Assembly (NCBI RefSeq): GCF_038562635.1
Contig: NZ_JBCFBO010000002.1
Coordinates: 62,001 to 126,000 of the forward strand
Reading direction: 5' to 3'
DNA: 64,000 nt
DNA from: Methanobacterium sp.
GTDB taxonomy: Archaea; Methanobacteriota; Methanobacteria; Methanobacteriales; Methanobacteriaceae
The notes beneath the pieces were generated by a model. The model saw only the letters and a list, made by a program, of their open reading frames with translations. It had not been told where the DNA came from and did not search any database. Made by a program: the position numbers and the translations under genes. This document shows positions 48,501-58,377 of the stretch, one piece after another; position 1 is the first letter of the stretch; every line of letters starts with the position of its first letter.

Positions 48501-51500
48501 AGGCTTTTCCTATTCCTATAGTGTTGCCGCTTACTGTATCATTATCATCTATGGCTTCTTGCACACTGTTAAATATTTTATTGCTCTGGTAATTGTATAT
48601 TGCATTTGGATTTGAAACCGCTATCCAAGGAGTTATTGTGAGATAACTCGGTAGAGTCTCGTTATTGGTGTTGTAGAAGTTTAAAATTTGCGCATACATA
48701 TAGACCTGGGATTGGAAGCCCATGTGAGCTCCGAGACTGGTTTGATATGCGTAGTTAGGTGCTGCTCCGTTGGAGTCCATATAACTTTTAGTGTATTGTG
48801 CTATGGACATATATTCATCATATGTCATATCTCCACTTACTATGTCTTCTGTGGAGTTTGTTGCATTTCCAACACTTCTAAGAATGATTGAAGTATTTAA
48901 GTATCCTTCCATGTTTAACAGTGCTGTGGTTGCAAGTTTTAAGAACTGAGGCATGCTTATCTGCTTTCCAGCAATTGTTACGCTATTTGGAAGCGCATGG
49001 TTTGATTCTATGTAAGATTTCACTGCTCCTGATACGTTATTTATTTGATCTACACTTAAAAATGTTGTATTTGAGTTAGAAACGATTGACCATGGATTTA
49101 CTGTGATATAATCTGGTAAAGTTTCGTTGGTATTGCTGTAGGAATTTAATATTTGGGCATATGTGTAAACTAGTGATTCATAGCGGATAGTGCTTCCGGT
49201 ACTGGTTTGTGTGGCATAATTAGGTGCCCGCCTATTGGAATCCATGAAAGAATTAACACGTTTTGCAATGTCTAAATATTCTACGTATTCCATATCTTCA
49301 CTTGTAACATTTTCTGAAGGAGTAGATGCACTTTCATAACTTCTAGGGATGAATGATGTACAAAGAATTCCTTGCATATTTAACAGTGATTCTGTTGATA
49401 GTTGCAGGAATTGAGACATGGTCACTTGTTTTCCAGCAATGGTTACACTGCTTGGAAGTGCATGATTGGTTTCTATATATGACTTTACAGTGCCTGCGGC
49501 GCTATTTATCTGATCTGCAGTGAAAAATACAGTATTCGTGTTTGAAATAACTGACCAAGGGTCAACTGTAACATTTTGAGGTAAATAACCAGTTGAATTG
49601 TGATAATCTAAGAGTTTAGAATACGTGTAAACTAATGATTCAAAGCGTATGTTTCCAAAACTGGCTATTAAGTAGTTAGGTGCTCGATTATAATTAGGGT
49701 CATCCATAAAAGTTTTAATACGGCATGCAAAATCTATATACTCTGACATGTTCATATTTTTGCTTGTAATGGTTTCTTCTGGATTTAAAGCAGGATCATA
49801 ACTTTTAAAGATAGTTGCCGCGTTAGAATATGCGTCAATGTTTAATAATGTCGTGGCTATCATTCTTAAAAACGAAGGCATATCCACCTGATTATTAGAT
49901 ATTGTAACATAGCTTGGAAGTCTGTGATTAGATTCTACAAATGATTTCACTCTACTTGCCGCATCATCTATTTGATCTATACTGTAAAACACAGTATTTG
50001 CATTTGAAACAACAGACCATGGATCTGTTACAATAGAGTAAGGCAGTACATCGTTTGTGTTGTATGAATCCAGAATTTCTGAGCATATGTAAATTATGGA
50101 TTCGTAGCGTATGTTTCCTAGACTACTTGAAACATAATTAGGAGCTCGTCCATTGGAATTCATAAATGAATTCACACGTTTTGCAATGTCTTTATATTCT
50201 GTGGAGTTAATAATTCCACTTGTCATGGTTTCTGAGGGTGATGGTGCGCTTCCATAAGTTCCAGGGATAAGCGAAGTATTAAGAGTTCCTGCAATGTTTA
50301 ATAAGGCTTCAGTAGCTAATTTTAAGAATTTAGGCATGCTTATCTGCGTTCCGGAGATAGTGACACTACTTGGAAGGGCATGATGGACTTCTACATAATT
50401 TTTTACTGTTCCTGCTGCGTTAGTTATGCTGTCTATAGTAAATGCGTTGGTAGTGTTGAAATTGATTCCCCAAAGTGCAAAAGAATTGCCTGCCAGGTCT
50501 GTGACACTGCCTGTATGCAAAGTGAGAGTGTATTTATTTGCTGTTAGGAGAGTAGTAGGTGTTATTGTTAAAACTCTGCTACTAATAAATGTAGTAAATG
50601 GTATTGCTGTTCCAGCATTGTTTTTAAGTTCTATCCAGAGACTTCCTGCTTTTATAGGTTCACTGAATGTAACTTTAATCACTTTGTCTGATGGTACTTT
50701 CACTGCACCATTAGCCGGGTCTACAGATGCAACGGTTGGTGCTGTTGTGTCAAGGGTGTAAGTTTCACTGTAGATAAGGCTCCAATTATTATTTGAATCA
50801 ACAGCGGAAAATTTGAGAGTTGTTGTATTGTTAAGTACTATTGGAGTTGTGTATTCAATTTGGGTACTGCTTGTTTGTGGATTTGAACCATCTATGGTGT
50901 AATAGATTGTTGCAGTACTGTTAGGGTCAGTATTAGTCAAAGTGACGGTTTTTGATGTGTTAAATGAGATTCCAGTCGGATTAGCAGTTACAGTTGGAGT
51001 TGTAGGTTCTGTTGTATTTTGATCTAAAGTATCTAATGCATCTATCATAGCGTTTGCATCAGATGTTTTTTCATCTACGGAATCATAGAAGTATGTTTCG
51101 TAGATCATTGTGGTTATTCCTTGATTTTTAATTGGCTCTGTGACATATTGAGTACTTGTAGGGTTTGGAGGACTGTAAATCACTAAAAATGGCATCTGAC
51201 TGATTATGTCACTGGCATAGTTTGTAGTTGTAGTAGTGTTTGAAATCAGATATAAGAACCTGTAATAAGTGTATCCACTGTCTGCACCATGATTTTCATG
51301 GCAATCTAAGACCAGTATGGGGTTTTCGCTTGCCACATCTGGAACTATAAATTCTTGAGCTAATAATTGCCCGTTCATCCTTCCCTGGCTGTAATCATCG
51401 GCATCCTGGGTTACATGAACATAATATAGAACATATCTTTTACTGAGATCTGATGACTTGTTTATAATGGCATTGTAGATTGCAGTGTGTATTCCATTTT

Positions 51501-53406
51501 CCTGTGGGTGTACGCCAATTATAATAACTATGGTCTGGTTGGAGTTTGGATTTCCGTAAAATTCTTTTTCTACATAACCATAGCTGGTGTTGCCTATTAC
51601 ATAACTTGAAACATTTGCCCATGGCTCCACTGTGACATTGTCTGGTAAAGCACCATTTAGGTTGTAAGAGTTCAAGATTTGTGAGTACATATAAACCAAC
51701 GATTCATAACGGATGGTGCTTCCTGTACTTGTTTGAGTGGCATAGTTTGGTGCCCGACCGTAAGTGTCCATATATGACTTTAAACGACCTGCAATATCCA
51801 AATATTCTGTTTTATCTATTTCTCTGCGTGTAATAGTTTCTGAAGGGGATGGTGCTGTATCGTAGCTTCCAATAGGGATAGCTACATTTGAATTATTGTT
51901 GATGTTTATTGTTGCAGTAGCTAGAAGTTCTAAGAATTGTGCCATGCTCACTTGAACTCCAGAGATATTAACACTACTTGGAAGGGAGTGATGGGTTTCT
52001 ATATAACTTTTTACTGTTCCTGCTGCGTTAGTTATGCTGTCTATGGTAAATAAGCTGGTGGTGTTGAAATTGATTCCGCAAAGTGCAAGTGGGTTGCCTA
52101 CCATGTCTGTGACACTGCCTGTATGCAAAGTAAGGGTGTATTTATCTGCTGTTAGGAAATTGGTGGGTGTTATTGTTAAAACACTACCATTAATAAGTGT
52201 AGTAAATGGTACTGCTGTTCCAGCATTGTTTTTAAGTTCTATCCAGAGACTTCCTGCTTGTATTGGTTTGTTGAATGTGATCGTGATTATTTTATCTTCA
52301 GATACATTAATCTCGCCATTAGCTGGATCTGACTCTATAATAGTTGGTGCTGTTGTGTCAATGGTGTAAGTTTCTGTTTGTATTGGGCCCGTATTTCCTG
52401 CTGTATCACGAGCATAGTACTTCAAAGTCGTTACTCCTTGGCCAAGACTCAATGTAACACTGTTAGCCTGATTATTCCATGTAGAACCATTATTCAAACT
52501 GTAATATATTAGGGGATTTGTGTCAAGATTATCTGTTGCAGTTAAAGTTACTGATTTTGTGGTGTTATAAGTTCCGCTTGGAAGATTTGCAGTTGCTGTT
52601 GGTGCTGTTGTGTCAATAGTATAAGTTGCAGTTTGTGTTGTACCTTGATTACCTGCTGTATCACGAGCATAGTACTTTAATGTTGTTATTCCTTGGTTAA
52701 GGTTCAATGTAATGCTGTTAGCCTGGTTATTCCATGTAGAACCATTGTTAGTACTGTAATAAACTTTTGGGTTTGGGTCATGGCTATCTGTAGCTGTTAA
52801 TGTCACACTTTTGGTAGTATTATAAGAACCCGAAGCGAGGTTGTTGCTTATGCTGGGAGGAACATTATCTATTATTACACCTGTGGAATCTACACCGGTA
52901 TAATAAACCACTGAAACGTAATTTGGTAGGTATCCATTATCTTGATAGAAATTTACTACTTTAGAATACGTGTAAACAAGTGATTCATAACGAATGTTTC
53001 CTAAACTACTGGACGCATAATTAGGCGCCCGACCATTTGTATTTATATAATTATACACATTATTTGCAACCGTAACATAATCAGCTTTATACAAGTTGCC
53101 TGTCGCTGATCCTGAAGGACCAGTAGGACTATTCACACTGCTTATATTTACAGGCGCTGTAGAACCTGAATTAAGCTGCACTGTAGTCTTAGTAACCGTC
53201 TTTAAAAAAGAGGCTGCACTACTATTCTTATCAGATACTTCTACATAACCGGGTATGTTACCATGGGCTTCCGTATAGTTTTTAACTCCTTCTGAAGCTA
53301 ATTCTGTTTCAGTGAGATTTAAACTCGCTGCTGAAACAACTCCCATAAATAGGGCTAATACCATACAGAAACTCATTAATATTAAAATTCTTTTAATGTT
53401 TTCCAT
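45562..53406 (-). CDS. Giant secreted PMBR / M14 / beta-helix / C39 surface protein
   Basis: 2614 residues behind GAGGTGAATTATG, with a signal peptide (about 1-27). Order: pseudomurein-binding pair 1 (30-185; GRAPNYASSSLGNIRYESLVY); two chitobiase-C-like Ig domains (185-355); an SbsA-like Big_5 domain (355-450); binding pair 2 (455-605); an M14-like zinc carboxypeptidase domain (about 605-800) with GVHPQEN, LDCHENHG and IYETYF; another Ig and Big_5 (805-985); four more binding pairs (985-1590); beta-helix 1 (1600-1840); Big_1-like (1850-1965); beta-helix 2 (1970-2205); C39 peptidase (2210-2335; Cys2223, His2296, Asp2312); a double-Gly-type leader (2350-2361); and a 253-residue tip with two hydrophobic helices, a Ser/Tyr repeat and a run of seven Asp. 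The binding repeats should fix it to the pseudomurein wall. It is intact, unlike its downstream copies. I infer a self-processing wall-bound effector or adhesin. Confidence 0.9.
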   Translation of the reverse strand: MENIKRILILMSFCMVLALFMGVVSAASLNLTETELASEGVKNYTEAHGNIPGYVEVSDKNSSAASFLKTVTKTTVQLNSGSTAPVNISSVNSPTGPSGSATGNLYKADYVTVANNVYNYINTNGRAPNYASSSLGNIRYESLVYTYSKVVNFYQDNGYLPNYVSVVYYTGVDSTGVIIDNVPPSISNNLASGSYNTTKSVTLTATDSHDPNPKVYYSTNNGSTWNNQANSITLNLNQGITTLKYYARDTAGNQGTTQTATYTIDTTAPTATANLPSGTYNTTKSVTLTATDNLDTNPLIYYSLNNGSTWNNQANSVTLSLGQGVTTLKYYARDTAGNTGPIQTETYTIDTTAPTIIESDPANGEINVSEDKIITITFNKPIQAGSLWIELKNNAGTAVPFTTLINGSVLTITPTNFLTADKYTLTLHTGSVTDMVGNPLALCGINFNTTSLFTIDSITNAAGTVKSYIETHHSLPSSVNISGVQVSMAQFLELLATATININNNSNVAIPIGSYDTAPSPSETITRREIDKTEYLDIAGRLKSYMDTYGRAPNYATQTSTGSTIRYESLVYMYSQILNSYNLNGALPDNVTVEPWANVSSYVIGNTSYGYVEKEFYGNPNSNQTIVIIIGVHPQENGIHTAIYNAIINKSSDLSKRYVLYYVHVTQDADDYSQGRMNGQLLAQEFIVPDVASENPILVLDCHENHGADSGYTYYRFLYLISNTTTTTNYASDIISQMPFLVIYSPPNPTSTQYVTEPIKNQGITTMIYETYFYDSVDEKTSDANAMIDALDTLDQNTTEPTTPTVTANPTGISFNTSKTVTLTNTDPNSTATIYYTIDGSNPQTSSTQIEYTTPIVLNNTTTLKFSAVDSNNNWSLIYSETYTLDTTAPTVASVDPANGAVKVPSDKVIKVTFSEPIKAGSLWIELKNNAGTAIPFTTFISSRVLTITPTTLLTANKYTLTLHTGSVTDLAGNSFALWGINFNTTNAFTIDSITNAAGTVKNYVEVHHALPSSVTISGTQISMPKFLKLATEALLNIAGTLNTSLIPGTYGSAPSPSETMTSGIINSTEYKDIAKRVNSFMNSNGRAPNYVSSSLGNIRYESIIYICSEILDSYNTNDVLPYSIVTDPWSVVSNANTVFYSIDQIDDAASRVKSFVESNHRLPSYVTISNNQVDMPSFLRMIATTLLNIDAYSNAATIFKSYDPALNPEETITSKNMNMSEYIDFACRIKTFMDDPNYNRAPNYLIASFGNIRFESLVYTYSKLLDYHNSTGYLPQNVTVDPWSVISNTNTVFFTADQINSAAGTVKSYIETNHALPSSVTIAGKQVTMSQFLQLSTESLLNMQGILCTSFIPRSYESASTPSENVTSEDMEYVEYLDIAKRVNSFMDSNRRAPNYATQTSTGSTIRYESLVYTYAQILNSYSNTNETLPDYITVNPWSIVSNSNTTFLSVDQINNVSGAVKSYIESNHALPNSVTIAGKQISMPQFLKLATTALLNMEGYLNTSIILRSVGNATNSTEDIVSGDMTYDEYMSIAQYTKSYMDSNGAAPNYAYQTSLGAHMGFQSQVYMYAQILNFYNTNNETLPSYLTITPWIAVSNPNAIYNYQSNKIFNSVQEAIDDNDTVSGNTIGIGKALVSENIVVNKGIQIMSTPIVEVTVQAANPNLPVFTITTDGSGSIIQDLIIRGSTNNAGIYINGSYCNIILDSIIFNNSNGIYICNSTDNQILDSDILNNTANGILIDAGSNNNTIIGNNLINNGIDGISINNSNDNTISNNVISNNNVDGIHLSNSSAHINFNSIVSNSRYGLYKVGNGIVDATNNWWGSNTPVVSSTSGSDIYILGGNVTYDPWLVLNLTSSCDRSDRNGTTYNYTITADLTHNNHGEDTYNNNKSSNGNSSDNTLPDNIPINFTTTFGTIDTTVSTKNGKAVATLNSTAAGSANITATLDNQTITIPINITNVTTLGVTNTRTGESFATIQAAIDSNNTLDGDIITLADGTYIENVVVYKKITIKPVSGVNVTVQAADPTSGVFTIVENGATIQNLNVVGAVGSYGILGYANNVNITGNTITANNNGIALFNSNGAIISGNTIINNMYGIILYNSISTISGNNIINNWYGSSFYNSTSAVSGNNIMGNWYGIFINTANNIMLSGNNITDNNIGISLFDSTSTTILGNNITNNQVGISYYESTSTTTSGNTITNNSIADIQQIDTTGVVIQGNIWDCGPASLATVLNKMGINATQDELANLAGTDETGTSMYGLVHAAQSKGLNATGMILSVDQLKLNYIVLLITANGLHYSVINSITNTTVYLADSAFGNINMTIEDFTAMYTGYALIITNNSTNNTFNGTILANEQMQKIKGTFIPILIAAGALIIETAPIWEPWVQRGAIVAMGAISGYLIGNSIWNSQNNHHSSSSYNNYSPIHVGGGGYSYSYSYSYPHGYTTRSIHPVHIPYTPPTYTYSLYVATPTGWEYKTFTTTSNPTILKDQQIYKQYQIKRDSELGKISGLTEFYLDQYNKRKSEKSLSDMQKDELSKKPYLTLSAIGPIIGGDDDDDDDKYDEVGEVINTLSRDAGKNFRIGKYKYQTGDVAGGTAHMIVGCAEVQVAILLMIAFP
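46324..46359 (-). other. Double-glycine-type leader motif in the giant protein
   Basis: LANEQMQKIKGT at residues 2350-2361: L -12, M -7, I -4, G -2, T -1. It follows the C39 domain by about 15 residues. The next residues, FIPILIAAGALIIE, are hydrophobic like a bacteriocin core. T at -1 is less usual than G, A or S. Confidence 0.6.
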
Positions 53407-54915
53407 AATTCACCTCATTGTCTGGTGATATTATTTTGTCATATTTTTAAGGATCCATTACCTAAATTTAATAATATTATTAAATTAAGTAATATTAAGG
53501 CTGTAAATAGATTCAAACTTATTTTTTTCACGTAATTTATACCGCCCCCTTTTTCTTCCAAATTGTAAATAAAAAAAGTCAATTATAACCTTTTTATCTA
53601 CAATTAACCTACAAATAAGAGTTAAAAAATAGTACATATAAACTTATCGTATTAAATCAAAAAAGCAATAGATATAATAATCTTTTATAGCATTTAAAAC
53701 GTTTTAATCAAGCTTTATATTTATTAAGTATAGCCATTATCTGCTTATTACCATAATTCATACTTTAACTAATAGCTTAATTTATTTCAGAATATAGTGA
53801 AAGATATTTAGACTTTTAAGCTAATATTGAGGTTAATAAAGATAAAAGAACTTATTTAACCGTAAAATATAAAATAAATCAAATTTAGCAATAGTTTTAT
53901 TGTTTAATAAGTTTATTTAAATTTTTTTTTTGAATATATAATCATAATTTTCATAGAATTTAACTATAAATAAGTATGACTATCCCAAAAACAGAATATT
54001 AACAAATTATTTGAATATATACAATTAACAGGAATTATTACATTCTAAATTAGATAGTAAAAGTACTTACAGAGATAATAATTCAAATAAATTCGTTAAA
54101 AATAATAATCAAAAGATTAATACTTAATACTCTATAATTTAAACAAATAAAGTTCATTACATTCCACAAGTACTAAAAATCCTTTTTAGAAGGTAAAAAA
54201 GAAAATTCTCTAAACAAAAACATTAATAAACATTAAGAATATACTTACCTTTTCCGGCTTAATATTTAATTATAAACAGTTTAATCTCATTTAAGACTTT
54301 ATAATATAACTAAAAAGAATTAGTATAAATTAAAATATTTATCAAAAAAAATTAAGCACTAACTAATTATTCTTTCAGACTCTTACAAATATAACGAATA
54401 TTCAACTTTTTAAACTGATAACTTACTAAATTTATAAATTTGATATAAAGTAAAGTTTCATCAAATAATTGAATAAAGTCTTCCCTATTTAAAACTTATT
54501 TAATAGATTTTATAATGATAAATCGATTAATAAAAATTATTTAACGCTTTTTTTAAATTATAATCCATTTATAGACATTTTTAAATGAATTAGTTAACAT
54601 TAACGAATATTTGTGATTTTTTTCAAAAATTTTAAATAATTAAAACCCCCATATACTAACTAATTAACAAATATACTACTTTTATTTTAATTACCATGCA
54701 AAATAACGCTATAAATGTACTCTACAGATGAGTAAGTGTACTATAACGAATTAAAAATAACATCTTGAATTATTTGTTCAATTTTAAAGTCAAACAGTAT
54801 TTGTTCAAAATTTAATAACAATTTACTAACTACAAATTAGAGAATAAATGGAAGATTATATTATACCATAATATTTACAACTAAAATGAAAAGGCAATTA
54901 ATCATCTAGTATTTG
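53407..54915. other. 1.5-kb AT-rich non-coding region upstream of the giant gene
   Basis: No ORF of note on either strand. The only GC-rich patch (53543-53549) is followed on the minus strand by TATAAATTAC (53532-53541), a TATA-like box about 130 nt before the giant ATG and the best promoter candidate. AGTGTACTATAACGAA at 54735-54750 repeats half of the palindrome at 35806-35833. No RNA gene was recognised. Confidence 0.4.
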
Positions 54916-55170
54916 CTAGAAACTAGAGAATAAAGGTGAAGATGAATATATCCTGTAGATAATTATAGTTATAAACATTATTAGAAGGGGTATTGAAACT
55001 ATGTTGAGGTTGCGCATCAAAATTCCCACTTTACGCCGGTTTGAGATCTCTCCACGTATTATATTTCTAAGTGAAAGGAACAGTAATAAAAAAAGCACTG
55101 CTACAATACTGTAATCCATTATTTGACTCATTGTTACATTGGTTGTTGTGCCAGTGATAATTGATATCAT
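54916..55170 (-). CDS. Small two-TM protein, unknown function
   Basis: 84 residues with two hydrophobic helices (MDYSIVAVLFLLLFLSL and IVSIPLLIMFITIIIYRIY) joined by a basic loop (RNIIRGEISNRRKVGILMRN). The ATG follows AGAGG at 7 nt. It lies 56 bp after the TPR-CPBP gene on the same strand and may be cotranscribed. Not recognised. Confidence 0.6.
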   Translation of the reverse strand: MISIITGTTTNVTMSQIMDYSIVAVLFLLLFLSLRNIIRGEISNRRKVGILMRNLNIVSIPLLIMFITIIIYRIYSSSPLFSSF

Positions 55171-55226
55171 ATTTTTTCCTCTTTTTATCTTTAAAACATT
55201 TCATTCGATAATCACATTATATCCAT

Positions 55227-56495
55227 TTATAATAAAAACGGCAGGATGATGAAAAGAATAACATTACAAATACCATGGGAAACGCTTATCCCCAGTATAC
55301 TGCGCGTTTTTTGGAATATATACCCATAAAAAATTGAAATTCCAAAAATAAAGAGCAAGTCCATGGGAGAGTTCCAGCTGATATTAAACCCTACAAAAAG
55401 TAAGGAAGTAAAAATAATCCCCCAAACTTTCCCTATAATATTTTCAGCGTTCCTCTGGATAATTCCCCTAAATACCAGCTCCTCCAGTAATCCTGTAGAT
55501 ATTATCACAATTGAACCTACAAAAATCACATTTACCGGGCTTAAATTGGATATAAGAGCAATGGGCTGAAGTATCAAATATTCCACAAACCCAAAACCAA
55601 TTCCTGTAAGACCTACCAGTAGCTGTAAAGGCAAATTCCTCGCGTTAAGTCCAACCATTCCCTTGCTTAGATACTGACTCTGCATTAACATCCACACAGC
55701 AACTAAAACCGGTACTGACATTAAAACCAACCAGTAGAGAGGTTCTAACTCCATAACAGGTATACTAAGGCTCATAATTCTAATTAAAGGTAGTAAAATC
55801 ATGGCCTGTAAAAGGTATGAAAATTTAATTGATTTAGTCAATGTAGAATCAATTACCAGGCTTATAATTAAAATTACATGTAAAATAATCCCCCAGGAGG
55901 TCATGTAGTAAGTAGTCACCAGTTCTGATAGTATAAGTATCAAAATATAACAAATTAAAGTCAAAAATTGCGTTTTTGTAGGTTTAATACCCTCAATCTC
56001 ATTTAGCAGCCTTTTAATATGTACCTGGTTTATAAAAAACTGAGCCACATCTAATGGCAATTCATCGATCTTCTTATGGACATCCAGTGCATCTTCTATA
56101 GATCCTTCAGCCAGATAACAACCAGAAATCCTGTTTAAAATATTCCTTTCCATCTCCCAATTCCCAATTACCTGAAAGTTTTCTAAGGACTGTTGATAAA
56201 ATTTACGTGCTTCCGAATACACTCTCGCACTTTTCCAAAGGTTACCCATAGATTCAAGAGTAAAAGCTTCCCCCCATGTATCATCTTCATCATGAAAAAG
56301 TTTAAGGGCAAGATTATAATTCTCCATAGCTTTACCATGGTTCATGAGATCCCTATAAATATCTCCAATCCTCACCAGTACTTTAGCAGCCATATGGCCG
56401 TTTTTAAGCTTTCCAAATTGTTCTAATAAATTATTATAATTTTCAAGTAACCTATATGAATTTTTATCATTGCTACCATCGCTCATTTTGTCCAT
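55227..56495 (-). CDS. TPR-CPBP (CAAX/Abi) intramembrane protease-like fusion
   Basis: 422 residues. Residues 15-150 form about four TPR-like repeats (RIGDIYRDLMNHGKAMENYN, ESMGNLWKSARVYSEARKFY). The rest is a polytopic CPBP domain with about eight helices. Motif 1 is EELVFRG (EExxxR); motif 3 is SHGICN. At motif 2, where FxxxH is expected, it reads FVGFN, so one metal ligand may be Asn. CPBP proteases act on prenylated proteins or in bacteriocin self-immunity. Proximity to the giant gene and its TPR array is suggestive. Confidence 0.85.
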   Translation of the reverse strand: MDKMSDGSNDKNSYRLLENYNNLLEQFGKLKNGHMAAKVLVRIGDIYRDLMNHGKAMENYNLALKLFHDEDDTWGEAFTLESMGNLWKSARVYSEARKFYQQSLENFQVIGNWEMERNILNRISGCYLAEGSIEDALDVHKKIDELPLDVAQFFINQVHIKRLLNEIEGIKPTKTQFLTLICYILILILSELVTTYYMTSWGIILHVILIISLVIDSTLTKSIKFSYLLQAMILLPLIRIMSLSIPVMELEPLYWLVLMSVPVLVAVWMLMQSQYLSKGMVGLNARNLPLQLLVGLTGIGFGFVEYLILQPIALISNLSPVNVIFVGSIVIISTGLLEELVFRGIIQRNAENIIGKVWGIIFTSLLFVGFNISWNSPMDLLFIFGISIFYGYIFQKTRSILGISVSHGICNVILFIILPFLL

Positions 56496-56951
56496 CTTCC
56501 ATTTCTCAAGTAGAAACTAAAAATATGTAGAAAATCACCAGGGTCTATGTTTAAACCTAGTAATTCATTATATCTAATAAAAACTTCTTTAAATGGACTA
56601 ACCACCTTTATGAATGGGTGTTTATGTGAAAATCTACTTCTTATTTTTAAATTAAACTCAAAATAGCATTTTATGATTAAATTGAGCGACAATCTGAATA
56701 TTTTACAAATAACTGCAAATAACACTGAAATATTATTTTCTGCACAGATTATATCATTTATGTTAACCACTAATCTCTATGAATGTCATTTAGGGCTTGA
56801 ATGTTTGGGGATTCTTTTATTTGTAATGTTCCTGGCTTCAATTCTAAGTATCTTTGAAGATCCAGATTTAAACATTATTTTCATCCATAAATATGATTCA
56901 TTTATGGATCCACTAAAATTTTACACCGTTTGATGCCTGTGGGGAGTAGGA

Positions 56952-58376
56952 ATGAACACTGCAAAACGAATTTTTAAAAATACAAGCATCCTTTTTATCG
57001 CTCAAGTTGTTAATTATATTCTGGCTTTCTTTTACACCATTTATTTGGCCCGTTATCTGGGGGTATCTGGTTTTGGTGTTTTAACATTTGGGATATCTTT
57101 TACCACAATTATGGGAGTAACAGCCGACTTAGGGCTTTCTATACTGGCAGTAAGAGAAATTGCAAGGGATAAATCTATTTCTTCAGGCTATACTGGAAAT
57201 CTTATTGTAATCAAACTGGTTTTGAGTTCCATTACAATGGGCCTTATTGTGTTATTTATGAACTTATTTAACTGCCCTTCCCAGACTATTCAGGTGGTTT
57301 ATCTTCTGGCGCTCTGGATGCTGTTTACATCATTTACTCAGCTCTTTTATTCAGTATTCCAGGCATATGAAGAAATAGAATACCAGTCCATAGGAACAAT
57401 TTTATACAGCATTCTGCTGTTTTCAGGGGTATTTTATGGAATATTCAACAATTTCAGTATAGAGTGGTTTGCCCTAATCTATTTGATAGTAAGTGGAGTG
57501 ATTCTGACTTATACTGTTTTTATTCAGATTACAAGGTTTCCAAGGCCCAGTTTACAGGTAAACTGGAATTTTTGGAAGTCCAAACTGACCTTAGCTTTGC
57601 CTTTATCCATTGCTTTAATTTTTTCTACCATCGCTTTTAGGGTAGACACAGTTCTACTTTCATTATTTCAAGGTTATCTTGTGGTAGGATTATATACAGC
57701 TCCATATAAAATAATAGAAGTACTGCTTTTTATTCCCAGTGTTTACAGTGCTGTTATATTTCCAGTACTCTCCAGATTTCATGTTTCTTCTAAAGAATCC
57801 TTCCAATTAATTTACGTAAAATCTATCAAATATATGATTATTCTGGGCCTGCCCATTGCAGCTGGAATCACCATTCTATCTAAGGATATAATTCTGATTC
57901 TTTATCAATCTGCATTTTCAGGGTCTGTAGTGGCGCTTCAAATTTTAATCTGGACTGTCCCTCTTTTACTTTTAACTACAAGCTTTGGGATAATTTTAAT
58001 ATCCATGAATAAACAGGTTTTAGCAATTAGACTTACGTTTATTTACATGATTTTTAATATAGGAGTTAATCTGGTGGTAATACCTTATTTCAGCTATTTA
58101 GGTGCTGCAGTTGTAACAGTACTTACAGAATTAGTAAATTTTATCATGCTTTTCTACTACCTGTCCAAGTTCATCTGCAAAGTACCTCTCCACCGACTAA
58201 TTTGGAAACCCGCCTTAGCAACAGTTATTATGTCCTTATTCATGATTTCAGTGCATTTAAATATATTCATCACAGTTTTACTCGCTACTATTATATATTT
58301 TGCTCTTTTAATCCTCTTTAAAACATTTTCTAAAGGAGACTATAACATAATCAGAAAATTAGTAGAAAAGGGATAA
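56952..58376 (+). CDS. Polysaccharide flippase (Wzx/MOP superfamily)
   Basis: 474 residues with about fourteen hydrophobic helices. The start KRIFKNTSILFIAQVVNYIL and LARYLGVSGFGVLTFGISF are typical of oligosaccharide flippases of the MOP superfamily. It should move lipid-linked glycans across the membrane. GGGGAG precedes the ATG. The next gene begins 1 nt after its stop, so the two are translationally coupled. Confidence 0.92.
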   Translation: MNTAKRIFKNTSILFIAQVVNYILAFFYTIYLARYLGVSGFGVLTFGISFTTIMGVTADLGLSILAVREIARDKSISSGYTGNLIVIKLVLSSITMGLIVLFMNLFNCPSQTIQVVYLLALWMLFTSFTQLFYSVFQAYEEIEYQSIGTILYSILLFSGVFYGIFNNFSIEWFALIYLIVSGVILTYTVFIQITRFPRPSLQVNWNFWKSKLTLALPLSIALIFSTIAFRVDTVLLSLFQGYLVVGLYTAPYKIIEVLLFIPSVYSAVIFPVLSRFHVSSKESFQLIYVKSIKYMIILGLPIAAGITILSKDIILILYQSAFSGSVVALQILIWTVPLLLLTTSFGIILISMNKQVLAIRLTFIYMIFNIGVNLVVIPYFSYLGAAVVTVLTELVNFIMLFYYLSKFICKVPLHRLIWKPALATVIMSLFMISVHLNIFITVLLATIIYFALLILFKTFSKGDYNIIRKLVEKG

Positions 58377-58377
58377 A

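Noticed and set aside
35817..54750. 16-bp repeat AGTGTACTATAACGAA at 35817 and 54735 as possible att sites bounding the island
   Set aside because: A pair of 16-mers is close to what chance gives in AT-rich DNA of this size, one copy is half of a palindrome, and no integrase or tRNA is present.
56483..56770. 95-codon minus-strand ORF upstream of the TPR-CPBP gene
   Set aside because: No ribosome site, no recognisable motif, overlaps the next gene and an opposing ORF.
56673..56933. 86-codon plus-strand ORF before the flippase
   Set aside because: No Shine-Dalgarno site and composition like translated AT-rich spacer.
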